DNA from: UBA920 sp038257015
GTDB taxonomy: Bacteria; Patescibacteriota; Doudnabacteria; UBA920
Assembly: GCA_038257015.1 (NCBI GenBank)
Contig: JBBSJS010000024.1
Location: 1-12,747, forward strand
Length of the DNA: 12,747 nucleotides
Direction of reading: 5' to 3'
Positions within the stretch are counted from its first letter, which is position 1; each line of letters starts with the position of its first letter. This document shows, piece by piece, positions 1 to 5,360 of this stretch. The position numbers and the translations under genes are program-made. A model generated the notes under the pieces. The model was not told the DNA's origin, searched no databases, and worked only from the letters and a program-made list of their open reading frames with translations.

Positions 1-468
1 AGATACAGGCAAGAAACCAGTCACATTGTTTAATTCAATCATCAAGCCACCTTTGTTAGCAGCTAAAATTTTGGTAGCAACAATATCTTTGCTTTCCATA
101 AGTTCTCGCAACGTTAACCAAACACGTTCGTGTCCAGCTTGGCGCAAAGATAATTCTGCGTTACCTTCACGGTTTTCAGTTTCAACAACTGAAGCCTGAA
201 TTGTGTCGCCAGGTTTTAGAGAGTTTAGAGTAGCTTGGTCATCGTAAAGTTCACGACCGCGTACCACACCAATTCCGTATCCTGCTAAGTCGATATAAAC
301 TTCATTTTTACTAACTGTAATAATAGTTCCTTCAACCATGTCGCCTGGTTTTAGCACGCGAATTTCCGCACCGCTAGAAAGCAGGTCGGCCATAGTTTGG
401 GAGTTAGGATCAGCGGTAGTCGTTTGAGTTACCACTTCCTGTTCTTGTTCTTGGTTTTCTTCTGACAT
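1..468 (-). CDS. rpsA: 30S ribosomal protein S1, N-terminal part (cut by the window edge)
   Basis: The first 156 residues of an S1-domain protein are present; the rest lies beyond base 1. Residues 1-35 are an acidic, Gln/Glu-rich tail. One S1 (OB-fold RNA-binding) repeat spans about 40-112, with the typical PGDMVEGTI entry, a VYIDL strand and a closing AELSLRQ. A second repeat begins near 128 (VATKILAANKGGLMIEL, then GFLPVS). Family knowledge: S1 binds mRNA on the 30S subunit and helps initiation on mRNAs with weak or no Shine-Dalgarno sequence, which suits this genome. The start is uncertain. ATG at 468 gives a plausible acidic N-terminus, but an in-frame ATG at 516 would add 16 residues (MTISRKAKAQSEENIF). 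Neither has a clear ribosome binding site. A shorter multi-S1 RNA-binding protein remains possible because the C-terminus is not visible. Confidence 0.85.
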   Translation of the reverse strand, partial: MSEENQEQEQEVVTQTTTADPNSQTMADLLSSGAEIRVLKPGDMVEGTIITVSKNEVYIDLAGYGIGVVRGRELYDDQATLNSLKPGDTIQASVVETENREGNAELSLRQAGHERVWLTLRELMESKDIVATKILAANKGGLMIELNNVTGFLPVS

Positions 469-525
469 AAAAATATTTTCTTCTGATTGAGCTTTTGCTT
501 TTCTACTAATTGTCATTTGGTAAAT

Positions 526-551
526 AAAAAAACAGTGACTTCCACCACAGT
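526..551 (-). terminator. Terminator-like hairpin just upstream of rpsA (possible attenuator)
   Basis: Read on the minus strand, ACUGUGG (551-545) pairs with UCACUGU (538-532) around the loop UGGAAG, with one U-U mismatch and one G-U pair. It is followed by six U residues (531-526), then A and UUU. The stem is modest, so partial termination is likelier than complete termination. It ends only 10 bases before the upstream ATG at 516. Confidence 0.45.
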
Positions 552-673
552 TTCGCAATGCAAATTCTCTCAGATTGATTAATTATTAAACGCGCCCATT
601 ACTTTGACTTACTGGGGGTTAAGATTTAAGTTTGAGTACCTTTCGGTCTCGAGGGCGTCGTGCGCCAGTAAGT
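526..673 (-). ncRNA. Structured leader RNA (possible cis-regulator) upstream of rpsA
   Basis: The predicted transcription start (about 673) falls one base before a helix CUUACUGG (672-665) pairing with CCAGUAAG (615-608). Inside it are a hairpin GGCG-CACGA-CGCC (666-654, competing with the end of the outer helix) and a hairpin GAG-ACC-GAAA-GGU-A-CUC (650-634) with a GNRA tetraloop and one bulged A. The purine tetraloop occurs only on the minus-strand reading, supporting transcription towards rpsA. The RNA ends in a terminator-like hairpin with a T run (551-526) just before the S1 start. It matches no riboswitch or ribosomal-protein leader I can recall. It could be an attenuating leader or a stand-alone small RNA. 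Confidence 0.5.
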
Positions 674-679
674 AGGGGA

Positions 680-708
680 ATTATAAGGGTTTTGACGGGA
701 AAAGTAAA
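680..708 (-). promoter_or_regulatory. Promoter of the rpsA leader
   Basis: Minus-strand -10 TATAAT (685-680) is perfect. The -35 TTTACT (708-703) matches four of six bases, and the spacer is 17 bp. The predicted start is A673. The -35 box abuts the terminator of the upstream gene, so the two units are packed with no spare sequence. Confidence 0.75.
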
Positions 709-739
709 GCCCCGCCTATCTACAAAGATGGACGGGGCT
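700..739 (-). terminator. Intrinsic terminator of the sigma region 4 gene
   Basis: The minus-strand stem AGCCCCG (739-733) / CGGGGCT (714-708) extends inward through UCCAUC / GAUAGG with one mismatch and a UUUGUA loop. It is followed by TTACTTTT. The stem is very stable and the U tract is imperfect. It starts 5 bases after the TAG stop at 745-747. Confidence 0.75.
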
Positions 740-744
740 AGAAG

Positions 745-1191
745 CTAGTATTTGTAAAACTGCTTCAACTTCCAAGATCTAGACGGGTGTCTTAGAATCC
801 TCAGGGCCCTCATCTCCATTTGACGAACCCTTTCTGGGGTGACCCTCAAAATTACACCGATTTCTTTTAGTGTGCGTTCTGAGTTTCCAAAAAGACCAAA
901 CCTTAATGTAACAACCAAGAGATAACGCTTATTTGGTAGGGTTTTTAAGGCTTCTCTGAGAATAACATCGCACTCGACCTTACATACATGGGAAAAGGGA
1001 TCTGCAGTCTGACGAGGATCAAAGTAAACCCCAAACAAATTGGCTAGAGATCCAGTATATAGAGAGTTTACCGCATCGTGAGTATTGTAAGGTTCTCGTC
1101 TCCTGCCTTGAACGCCTTTACTGTAAGCTTTGGCTTCCAAGAGATTTTGAAGAAATATGTGATCTTCAAGCTCGTTATCAAATTTTCTCAT
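745..1191 (-). CDS. Small sigma-70 region 4 protein
   Basis: This 148-residue protein has a C-terminal half (about 79-148) that is a clear sigma-70 region 4. It has an ALKTLPNKRY helix, LRFGLFG, then the helix-turn-helix TLKEIGVILRVTPERVRQME and the RpoD-like ending ALRILRHPSRS. In housekeeping sigma factors this module recognises the -35 box and binds the RNA polymerase beta flap. No region 2 (-10 recognition, core binding) is visible in residues 1-78, which I do not recognise, so it is unlikely to work as a normal sigma factor. It could be a DNA-binding regulator, a -35 competitor, or one half of a split sigma. The start is fixed by a perfect AGGAGG six bases upstream and a near-consensus promoter. 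The gene is monocistronic, with its own terminator, and divergent from the gyrA operon. Confidence 0.75.
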   Translation of the reverse strand: MRKFDNELEDHIFLQNLLEAKAYSKGVQGRRREPYNTHDAVNSLYTGSLANLFGVYFDPRQTADPFSHVCKVECDVILREALKTLPNKRYLLVVTLRFGLFGNSERTLKEIGVILRVTPERVRQMEMRALRILRHPSRSWKLKQFYKY

Positions 1192-1197
1192 TCATTT

Positions 1198-1203
1198 CCT
1201 CCT
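1198..1203 (-). promoter_or_regulatory. Strong Shine-Dalgarno site (AGGAGG)
   Basis: The perfect minus-strand AGGAGG lies six bases before ATG 1191 and decides that start. It is the only canonical site at any gene start in the window, which suggests unusually efficient translation of the sigma-like protein. It also implies that the 16S rRNA keeps an anti-SD. Confidence 0.85.
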
Positions 1204-1213
1204 GAATAGCTTC

Positions 1214-1242
1214 ATTTTGCTATAAATCCCTAAATTTGTCAA
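1214..1242 (-). promoter_or_regulatory. Promoter of the sigma region 4 gene
   Basis: The minus-strand -35 is a perfect TTGACA (1242-1237). The -10 is CAAAAT (1219-1214, four of six), with 17 bp spacing. The predicted start is near 1207, giving a leader of about 16 nt that holds little more than the SD site. It lies back to back with the plus-strand promoter of the gyrA operon. Confidence 0.6.
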
Positions 1243-1243
1243 G

Positions 1244-1272
1244 TTCCAATATCAGCAAAAAACTGCTATAAT
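1244..1272 (+). promoter_or_regulatory. Extended -10 promoter, leaderless start of the gyrA operon
   Basis: A perfect TATAAT (1267-1272) is preceded by TGC (extended -10). The -35 is poor (TTCCAA, 1244-1249; three of six). With a usual six-base gap the first transcribed base is A1279, which is also the A of the ATG. The mRNA is therefore predicted to be leaderless. Confidence 0.7.
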
Positions 1273-1278
1273 TCTCTT

Positions 1279-1908
1279 ATGCAAATACAATTTTTCGGTC
1301 TTTCAAGCTTTAAAATCAGCTCCAAAGAGGCCACTATAATAACTGATCCTTTTAACAGGGAATCAGGACTAACTAGCCCGCGAGGCGCCGCAGAGCTAGT
1401 AATGCTAGCAGAGAAAAATAACGAATTATACACCACAATTTCTGGTGTTTCTGGCGAACCATTCATAATAGACGACCCAGGGGGCTATGACATTAAAAAT
1501 GTAGCCGTCACTGGAATTCCATTGAAACAAGACGAAGGAAGACACGTCACAGTTTTCTACATAGAAACAGAGGATATCCGCATTTTAAACCTTACCCATA
1601 TTCGCGAATTCACAATGAAAGAAAACGATCTTGAAGGTTTGGGCGATATAGATATTCTAATTCTTCCAGTTGGCGGCAATAGCGTCATGACACCTAAACT
1701 AGCTGCTCAAGTTGTAGCCGATATTGAACCAAAAATAGTTATTCCAAGCCACCACCAAACTGATGGCTTGAAATTACCATACGAAAAATTAGAAGTTTTC
1801 TTGAAAGAAACAGGACTGAAACACGAGAGCATGGAGAAACTTTCCATGAAGAAAAAAGATATGACCATGGAAAATACTAGCATTATAGTTTTGGAGCCAT
1901 TAAGATAA
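1279..1908 (+). CDS. Metallo-beta-lactamase-fold protein of the UlaG-like group, active site degenerate
   Basis: The 209 residues follow the pattern of UlaG-like (Lactamase_B_3) proteins: the first strands MQIQFFGLSSFKI...TIITDPF, a central EPFIIDDPGGYDI segment, ILILPVGG (127-133) and PKIVIPSHH (151-159). Active members carry GHS near residue 8 and a HxHxDH metal motif near residues 40-52. Here residue 8 is Leu and the second region reads MLAEKNNELY, with no His or Asp ligand pattern. Only the late His pair (158-159) remains, so hydrolase activity is doubtful. The role is unknown; structural or nucleic-acid binding functions are possible. It is the first gene of a tight operon with a small membrane protein and gyrA. 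No SD site is present, and the start follows from the promoter position. Confidence 0.7.
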   Translation: MQIQFFGLSSFKISSKEATIITDPFNRESGLTSPRGAAELVMLAEKNNELYTTISGVSGEPFIIDDPGGYDIKNVAVTGIPLKQDEGRHVTVFYIETEDIRILNLTHIREFTMKENDLEGLGDIDILILPVGGNSVMTPKLAAQVVADIEPKIVIPSHHQTDGLKLPYEKLEVFLKETGLKHESMEKLSMKKKDMTMENTSIIVLEPLR

Positions 1909-1913
1909 TTTGA

Positions 1914-2135
1914 ATGAGTAACTGGTTAGAAAAAATTCGCAACGCTTCTGAAGCAAAAAGAAGACGGTTGATGTACATCATCATCGCTCTGGTAGTAATT
2001 TTACTGCTGACCATTTGGCTTCTAGTTGGAAACCCTGAGGGACCAAAACGTCAGATAAATAATGACGATCTAATTCAAGAGCTCAATGATACTTTCAGAG
2101 AAAACCAAACAGACCTTTTAAACACTATAGAATAA
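1914..2135 (+). CDS. Small single-pass membrane protein, function unknown
   Basis: This is a 73-residue protein with a positively charged N-terminal stretch (EAKRRR, 13-18), one hydrophobic helix at about 19-38 (YIIIALVVILLLTIWLLV) and a polar, acidic tail. The charge distribution predicts the N-terminus inside and the tail outside. I do not recognise a family. It begins 5 bases after the preceding stop and ends 4 bases before gyrA, so it is clearly part of that operon. Coding is supported by this packing and by the coherent membrane topology. No SD site is visible. Confidence 0.7.
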   Translation: MSNWLEKIRNASEAKRRRLMYIIIALVVILLLTIWLLVGNPEGPKRQINNDDLIQELNDTFRENQTDLLNTIE

Positions 2136-2139
2136 ATTT

Positions 2140-4611
2140 ATGCCGAAAGACGCCAACGAACAACTCGACAACAACCTAGGTTTCATCAAACAACGTTTCT
2201 TGGAAAATGAAATGCAAGAATCGTATTTAGACTACGCAATGAGCGTAATCGTAATGCGTGCCCTTCCTGATGTACGTGATGGCATGAAGCCTGTTCACCG
2301 CCGTATTCTTTATGCAATGAACAGCATGGGATTACGAAGTTCATCAAAAACTACAAAGTCTGCAAAAATCGTCGGTGAAGTTTTGGGTAAATACCACCCT
2401 CACGGCGACACTGCTGTATATGATTCTATGGTTCACATGGCACAAGAATTTTCCATGCGCTACCCATTAGTAATTGGCCAAGGTAACTTTGGTTCTATGG
2501 ACGGCGACGGTGCTGCGGCCATGCGTTACACTGAAGCTAAGATGAGCCCTATTGCAGAAGCTCTTCTTGATGACTTAGAAAAAGATACTGTTGATTTTCG
2601 CGACAACTACGATGCTACTGAAAAAGAACCAAGCGTGTTACCTGGAAAACTTCCAGCGTTGCTTCTTAATGGTACTTTGGGTATTGCCGTAGGTATGGCT
2701 ACTGACATTCCACCACACAACCTTACAGAAATTGCAGACGCCATCACAACAATCATTGAAAATCCAGAAGTTTCTATTGAAGAGCTTACTGATATTGTAA
2801 AAGGTCCGGACTTTCCAACAGGTGGGATAATTTATAACCGTCCAGCGATTAAAGAAGCTTACGCAACAGGCAAAGGCGGTATAGTTGTTCGTGCCAAAAC
2901 TGATATAGAAGAAATGAAAAATGGCGCCAATCGCATTGTTGTTACAGAAGTACCGTACCGAGTTAACAAAGCAACCTTATTAACCAAGATTGCTGATTTA
3001 GTGCGCGACAAGAAAATTGAAGGCATTAAAGATGTACGCGACGAGAGTGATAAAGATGGCGTAAGAATTGTTGTTGAACTAAAGAAAGATGCTTTCGCTA
3101 ACAAAATCTTGAACCAATTGTTTAGCTATACTCAACTGCAAGACACTTTTCATATGAACACTTTGGCGTTAGTGGATGGGATTGAGCCAAAGGTGATGAA
3201 CATTAAAGCTATTTTAGAAAAGTATATTGAACATCGCCAAACAGTTGTTCGTCGTCGTACAGAGTTTGAGTTACGCAGAGCTAAAGACCGTGCACACATT
3301 TTAGAAGGCTTAACAACCGCACTCGATCATATCGACGAAGTTATTAAAACTATTCGTGCTAGCGCGGACCGTGCAGAAGCTCATGAAAAATTAGTTAAAA
3401 AATTCAAACTCAGCGATATCCAAACCAGCGCGATTTTGGACATGCGTTTGCAAACACTTGCTGGTTTAGAACGCAAAAAGATTGAAGATGAACTTAAAGA
3501 AAAAATGAAATTAATTGCTGAGCTTGAAGCAATCTTAAAGTCTCCTAAAAGAATTCTCAGCATTATCGGAACAGAAGTACTGGAGATGAAAACCAAGTTC
3601 GGTGATGAACGACGCACTCACATTGTTGAACATGCCATTGGTCAATTTAATGCAGAAGACCTAATTCCAAACAACAGCGTCATTTTAACAATTTCAAAGT
3701 CTGGTTACATCAAACGTCAATCTCCTGAAACATACCGACAACAAACTCGTGGTGGCAAAGGAGTAATTGGTCAGTCTCTGAAAGATGAAGATTTTGTCGA
3801 TACAGCTATTTCTGCAAATACTCACGACGACATAATGTTCTTCACCAGCAAAGGACGCGTGCTTGTAACTAAGGCTTACGAACTTCCAGAAAGTTCTCGC
3901 ACAAGCAAAGGCCAAGCACTGGTTAATTTCTTACAGCTTGGGCCAAATGAATTTTCAACAGCGGTTATAGGAATTCCAAAGAACTCTAGTAATAAATTCT
4001 TAGTAATGGCAACTCGCAATGGATTAATCAAAAAGGTTGATAAAGACGAGTTCACTAAAGTTAGAAAATCTGGAATTATCGCCATCGGCTTAAAGGATAC
4101 CGATGAACTAAGATGGGTAAGACCAAGTTCTGGTAGTGATGAAATTATGCTTTCCACAGAAGATGGCCAAGCGATTCGTTTCAAAGAAAGCGATATCCGT
4201 GCCATGGGACGAACAGCAGCGGGAGTAACTGGAATCCGCCTAAAGAAAGGCGACCATGTTATTTCCATGGATATCATCGATAAAGAAATGCAAATTGACG
4301 GTCGTGGCGTGCTAGTGGTTACAGAAAATGGGCTTGGCAAGAAAACCCCATTAACTGAATATAAAGTACAAAAACGAGCTGGAAGTGGAATCAAAACCGT
4401 AAAGATTACAGACAAAACTGGCAAAATTGTTTCGATGTGCATACTGGACGAACAAGAGGCTGCAGAAAAAGATTTGTTAATCATGTCTAAACAAGGGCAA
4501 ACTATTCGAACACCTATTAAAACTATTTCTACTCTAGGAAGAGCTACACAAGGAGTGAAAGTGATGAGACTTGATCCTGGTGACACAGTAGCCAACGCTA
4601 CTGTAGTATAA
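2140..4611 (+). CDS. gyrA: DNA gyrase subunit A
   Basis: At 823 residues this is normal GyrA length. It is the breakage-reunion subunit of gyrase, which with GyrB introduces negative supercoils using ATP. The winged-helix and tower domains occupy roughly 1-500. The HPHGDTAVYD segment (86-95) is the quinolone-resistance region, and AAMRYTEAKM contains the catalytic Arg129-Tyr130. The Thr91-to-Tyr130 spacing equals that of Ser83-Tyr122 in E. coli. Thr91 sits at the quinolone-contact position and Asp95 at the Asp87 position; Thr there may simply be natural variation. The C-terminal beta-pinwheel follows from about 510. It carries the GyrA box as QTRGGKG (535-541; canonical QRRGGKG), which distinguishes it from ParC. 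It is the last gene of its operon, with a terminator 6 bases after the stop. Confidence 0.97.
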   Translation: MPKDANEQLDNNLGFIKQRFLENEMQESYLDYAMSVIVMRALPDVRDGMKPVHRRILYAMNSMGLRSSSKTTKSAKIVGEVLGKYHPHGDTAVYDSMVHMAQEFSMRYPLVIGQGNFGSMDGDGAAAMRYTEAKMSPIAEALLDDLEKDTVDFRDNYDATEKEPSVLPGKLPALLLNGTLGIAVGMATDIPPHNLTEIADAITTIIENPEVSIEELTDIVKGPDFPTGGIIYNRPAIKEAYATGKGGIVVRAKTDIEEMKNGANRIVVTEVPYRVNKATLLTKIADLVRDKKIEGIKDVRDESDKDGVRIVVELKKDAFANKILNQLFSYTQLQDTFHMNTLALVDGIEPKVMNIKAILEKYIEHRQTVVRRRTEFELRRAKDRAHILEGLTTALDHIDEVIKTIRASADRAEAHEKLVKKFKLSDIQTSAILDMRLQTLAGLERKKIEDELKEKMKLIAELEAILKSPKRILSIIGTEVLEMKTKFGDERRTHIVEHAIGQFNAEDLIPNNSVILTISKSGYIKRQSPETYRQQTRGGKGVIGQSLKDEDFVDTAISANTHDDIMFFTSKGRVLVTKAYELPESSRTSKGQALVNFLQLGPNEFSTAVIGIPKNSSNKFLVMATRNGLIKKVDKDEFTKVRKSGIIAIGLKDTDELRWVRPSSGSDEIMLSTEDGQAIRFKESDIRAMGRTAAGVTGIRLKKGDHVISMDIIDKEMQIDGRGVLVVTENGLGKKTPLTEYKVQKRAGSGIKTVKITDKTGKIVSMCILDEQEAAEKDLLIMSKQGQTIRTPIKTISTLGRATQGVKVMRLDPGDTVANATVV

Positions 4612-4617
4612 ATCTCT

Positions 4618-4648
4618 AAAAACCACCTTTAATTAGGTGGTTTTTTTG
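4618..4648 (+). terminator. Intrinsic terminator after gyrA
   Basis: The stem CCACCT (4623-4628) / AGGTGG (4635-4640) with loop TTAATT is flanked by A5 and T7, which extend the stem and give the U tract. It starts just after the gyrA stop. Confidence 0.9.
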
Positions 4649-4660
4649 TTATTTAATGCA

Positions 4661-4689
4661 TTGCTCAAGAGCGATAAGTTTCGTATAAT
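4661..4689 (+). promoter_or_regulatory. Promoter of the non-coding RNA / tRNA unit
   Basis: A perfect -10 TATAAT (4684-4689) is preceded by TTGCTC (4661-4666; TTG conserved) with 17 bp spacing. The predicted start is about 4696. No ORF follows until 5074, so the promoter must serve the folded RNA and/or the tRNA. Confidence 0.65.
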
Positions 4690-4695
4690 AGATTA

Positions 4696-4952
4696 GTTCC
4701 TTGTTTAAATTTCCCACTACCAAACTTTTGCTTGGGCCCGAAGGGTTAAGCGAAAGTTTGAGAGGAGTAACACCGAAGCTTGTGAGACTTTGGCGATAGT
4801 CAAAGTTGAACATGCGAAGGTAGTTAGGACGTGGGCGTGTAGCTCAGTTGGCCGCTGACGAACACAGTGAGTCAGACAAATAATAGCTATCTAAAATAAG
4901 CCATCCTTTTGGGAGGTGGAACTTGCTTCCATCGACATCGTAAGACTATAAA
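4696..4952 (+). ncRNA. Long structured RNA upstream of tRNA-Ile, unclassified
   Basis: This 257-base stretch between a good promoter and the tRNA has no ORF and folds strongly. An outer helix pairs ACUACC (4716-4721) with GGUAGU (4819-4824). Inside it, a 13-bp hairpin runs 4721-4733 / 4748-4760 (one G-U) capped by CCC-GAA-GGG. A second hairpin is ACUUUGG / UCAAAGU (4787-4806). Further on are CUGAC / GUCAG (4854-4874) and GGUGGAA / UUCCAUC (4914-4932). No U-rich terminator lies between it and the tRNA, so it is either a very long pre-tRNA leader or an RNA released by processing, for example RNase P cutting at 4952/4953. The conserved motifs of RNase P RNA, tmRNA and SRP RNA are absent. 6S RNA cannot be excluded. 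Confidence 0.5.
4833..4851 (+). repeat. Truncated tRNA 5' end, direct repeat of the downstream tRNA
   Basis: GGGCGTGTAGCTCAGTTGG is identical to the first 19 bases of the complete tRNA at 4953-4971, exactly 120 bp downstream. The following bases (CCGCTGAC...) do not continue as a tRNA: there is no D-stem partner, anticodon arm or T arm. It is a tRNA fragment, not a gene. Confidence 0.85.
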
Positions 4953-5029
4953 GGGCGTGTAGCTCAGTTGGTTAGAGCAGTCGTCTTATACACGACCGGT
5001 CCCTGGTTCGAATCCAGGCACGCCCACCA
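4953..5029 (+). tRNA. tRNA-Ile with anticodon UAU
   Basis: This is a complete cloverleaf of 77 bases including an encoded CCA. The acceptor stem is GGGCGTG / CACGCCC, the D arm GCTC...GAGC with GG in the loop, and the anticodon stem GTCGT / ACGAC around the seven-base loop CTTATAC. The T arm is CCTGG-TTCGAAT-CCAGG, with discriminator A73. Position 33 is T and positions 34-36 read TAT, so the predicted codon is AUA (Ile). Most bacteria read AUA with a CAU tRNA modified to lysidine by TilS; a genuine UAU anticodon is uncommon. AUA is used locally, for example twice in a row near the start of the MBL-fold gene. C38 in place of the usual A38 is unusual. Confidence 0.93.
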
Positions 5030-5038
5030 TAAATTACA

Positions 5039-5067
5039 TTCAACTTAAAAACTTCACTACTAATAAT
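5039..5067 (+). promoter_or_regulatory. Possible leaderless promoter before the rsmI operon
   Basis: AATAAT (5062-5067; five of six) lies six bases before the ATG at 5074, the same geometry as the promoter at 1267-1272. The -35 (TTCAAC, 5039-5044) is weak. In an AT-rich gap this may be chance; read-through from the tRNA is the alternative. Confidence 0.35.
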
Positions 5068-5073
5068 AAAATT

Positions 5074-5346
5074 ATGGACGAAGACAGACAAAAAGAATTA
5101 TTTGAAGATCGCTACGCCAAAAAACTTGGGCAGACTTATGAAGAGTGGCAAGAGGATTCTCCAGCAACAGAAGACGAAGCCTTTGTAAGGCTACAAGACA
5201 TTGATTTGGAACTAAAGCAAACCAAAGAGGAGTTGGCCGATGCCAATGGAGCAGAAAAAGATATTTTAGAAGACTATCGAGACAGACTGAGAATAGAATA
5301 TGAATTATTAGAAGAAATGTTTGGACTAGACCTTGAAGGACGCTAG
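5074..5346 (+). CDS. Small acidic coiled-coil protein, function unknown
   Basis: This 90-residue, strongly acidic soluble protein has no signal peptide or membrane segment. Residues about 36-82 (RLQDIDLELKQTKEEL...LRIEYELLEEMF) look like an alpha-helical coiled coil with a possible hinge at ADANGA (55-60), so a hairpin or a dimer is likely. I do not recognise a family. It sits between the tRNA and rsmI, 14 bases before rsmI, and is probably the first gene of the rsmI-yebC-ruvC unit. No SD site is present. Coding is supported by the in-line operon position and by periodic hydrophobic residues. Confidence 0.65.
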   Translation: MDEDRQKELFEDRYAKKLGQTYEEWQEDSPATEDEAFVRLQDIDLELKQTKEELADANGAEKDILEDYRDRLRIEYELLEEMFGLDLEGR

Positions 5347-5360
5347 TCCAGTTTTATACT

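Noticed and set aside
1266..1466. Minus-strand 66-codon frame opposite the start of the MBL-fold gene
   Set aside because: It overlaps the divergent promoter region and the real coding frame, and its product shows no family features.
2397..2424. Thr at the GyrA Ser83 position as a quinolone-resistance mutation
   Set aside because: Thr, Ala and Ser all occur naturally at this position in different bacteria, so resistance cannot be concluded from sequence alone.
3876..4595. Antisense open frame of 239 codons opposite the end of gyrA, and other antisense frames within gyrA and the PBP gene
   Set aside because: They lie wholly opposite well-supported coding sequence, lack promoters and ribosome binding sites, and give no recognisable domains.
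4721..4760. Intrinsic terminator within the folded RNA
   Set aside because: The hairpin is very stable but is followed by GAGAGGAG, not a T run.
4696..4952. RNase P RNA, tmRNA or SRP RNA
   Set aside because: None of the conserved core motifs I know for these RNAs appears, despite strong folding and a suitable size.
4833..4971. A tRNA gene interrupted by a 120-base intron after the D loop
   Set aside because: The downstream copy is a complete tRNA by itself. 120 bases is too short for a group I intron and its conserved core sequences are not visible.
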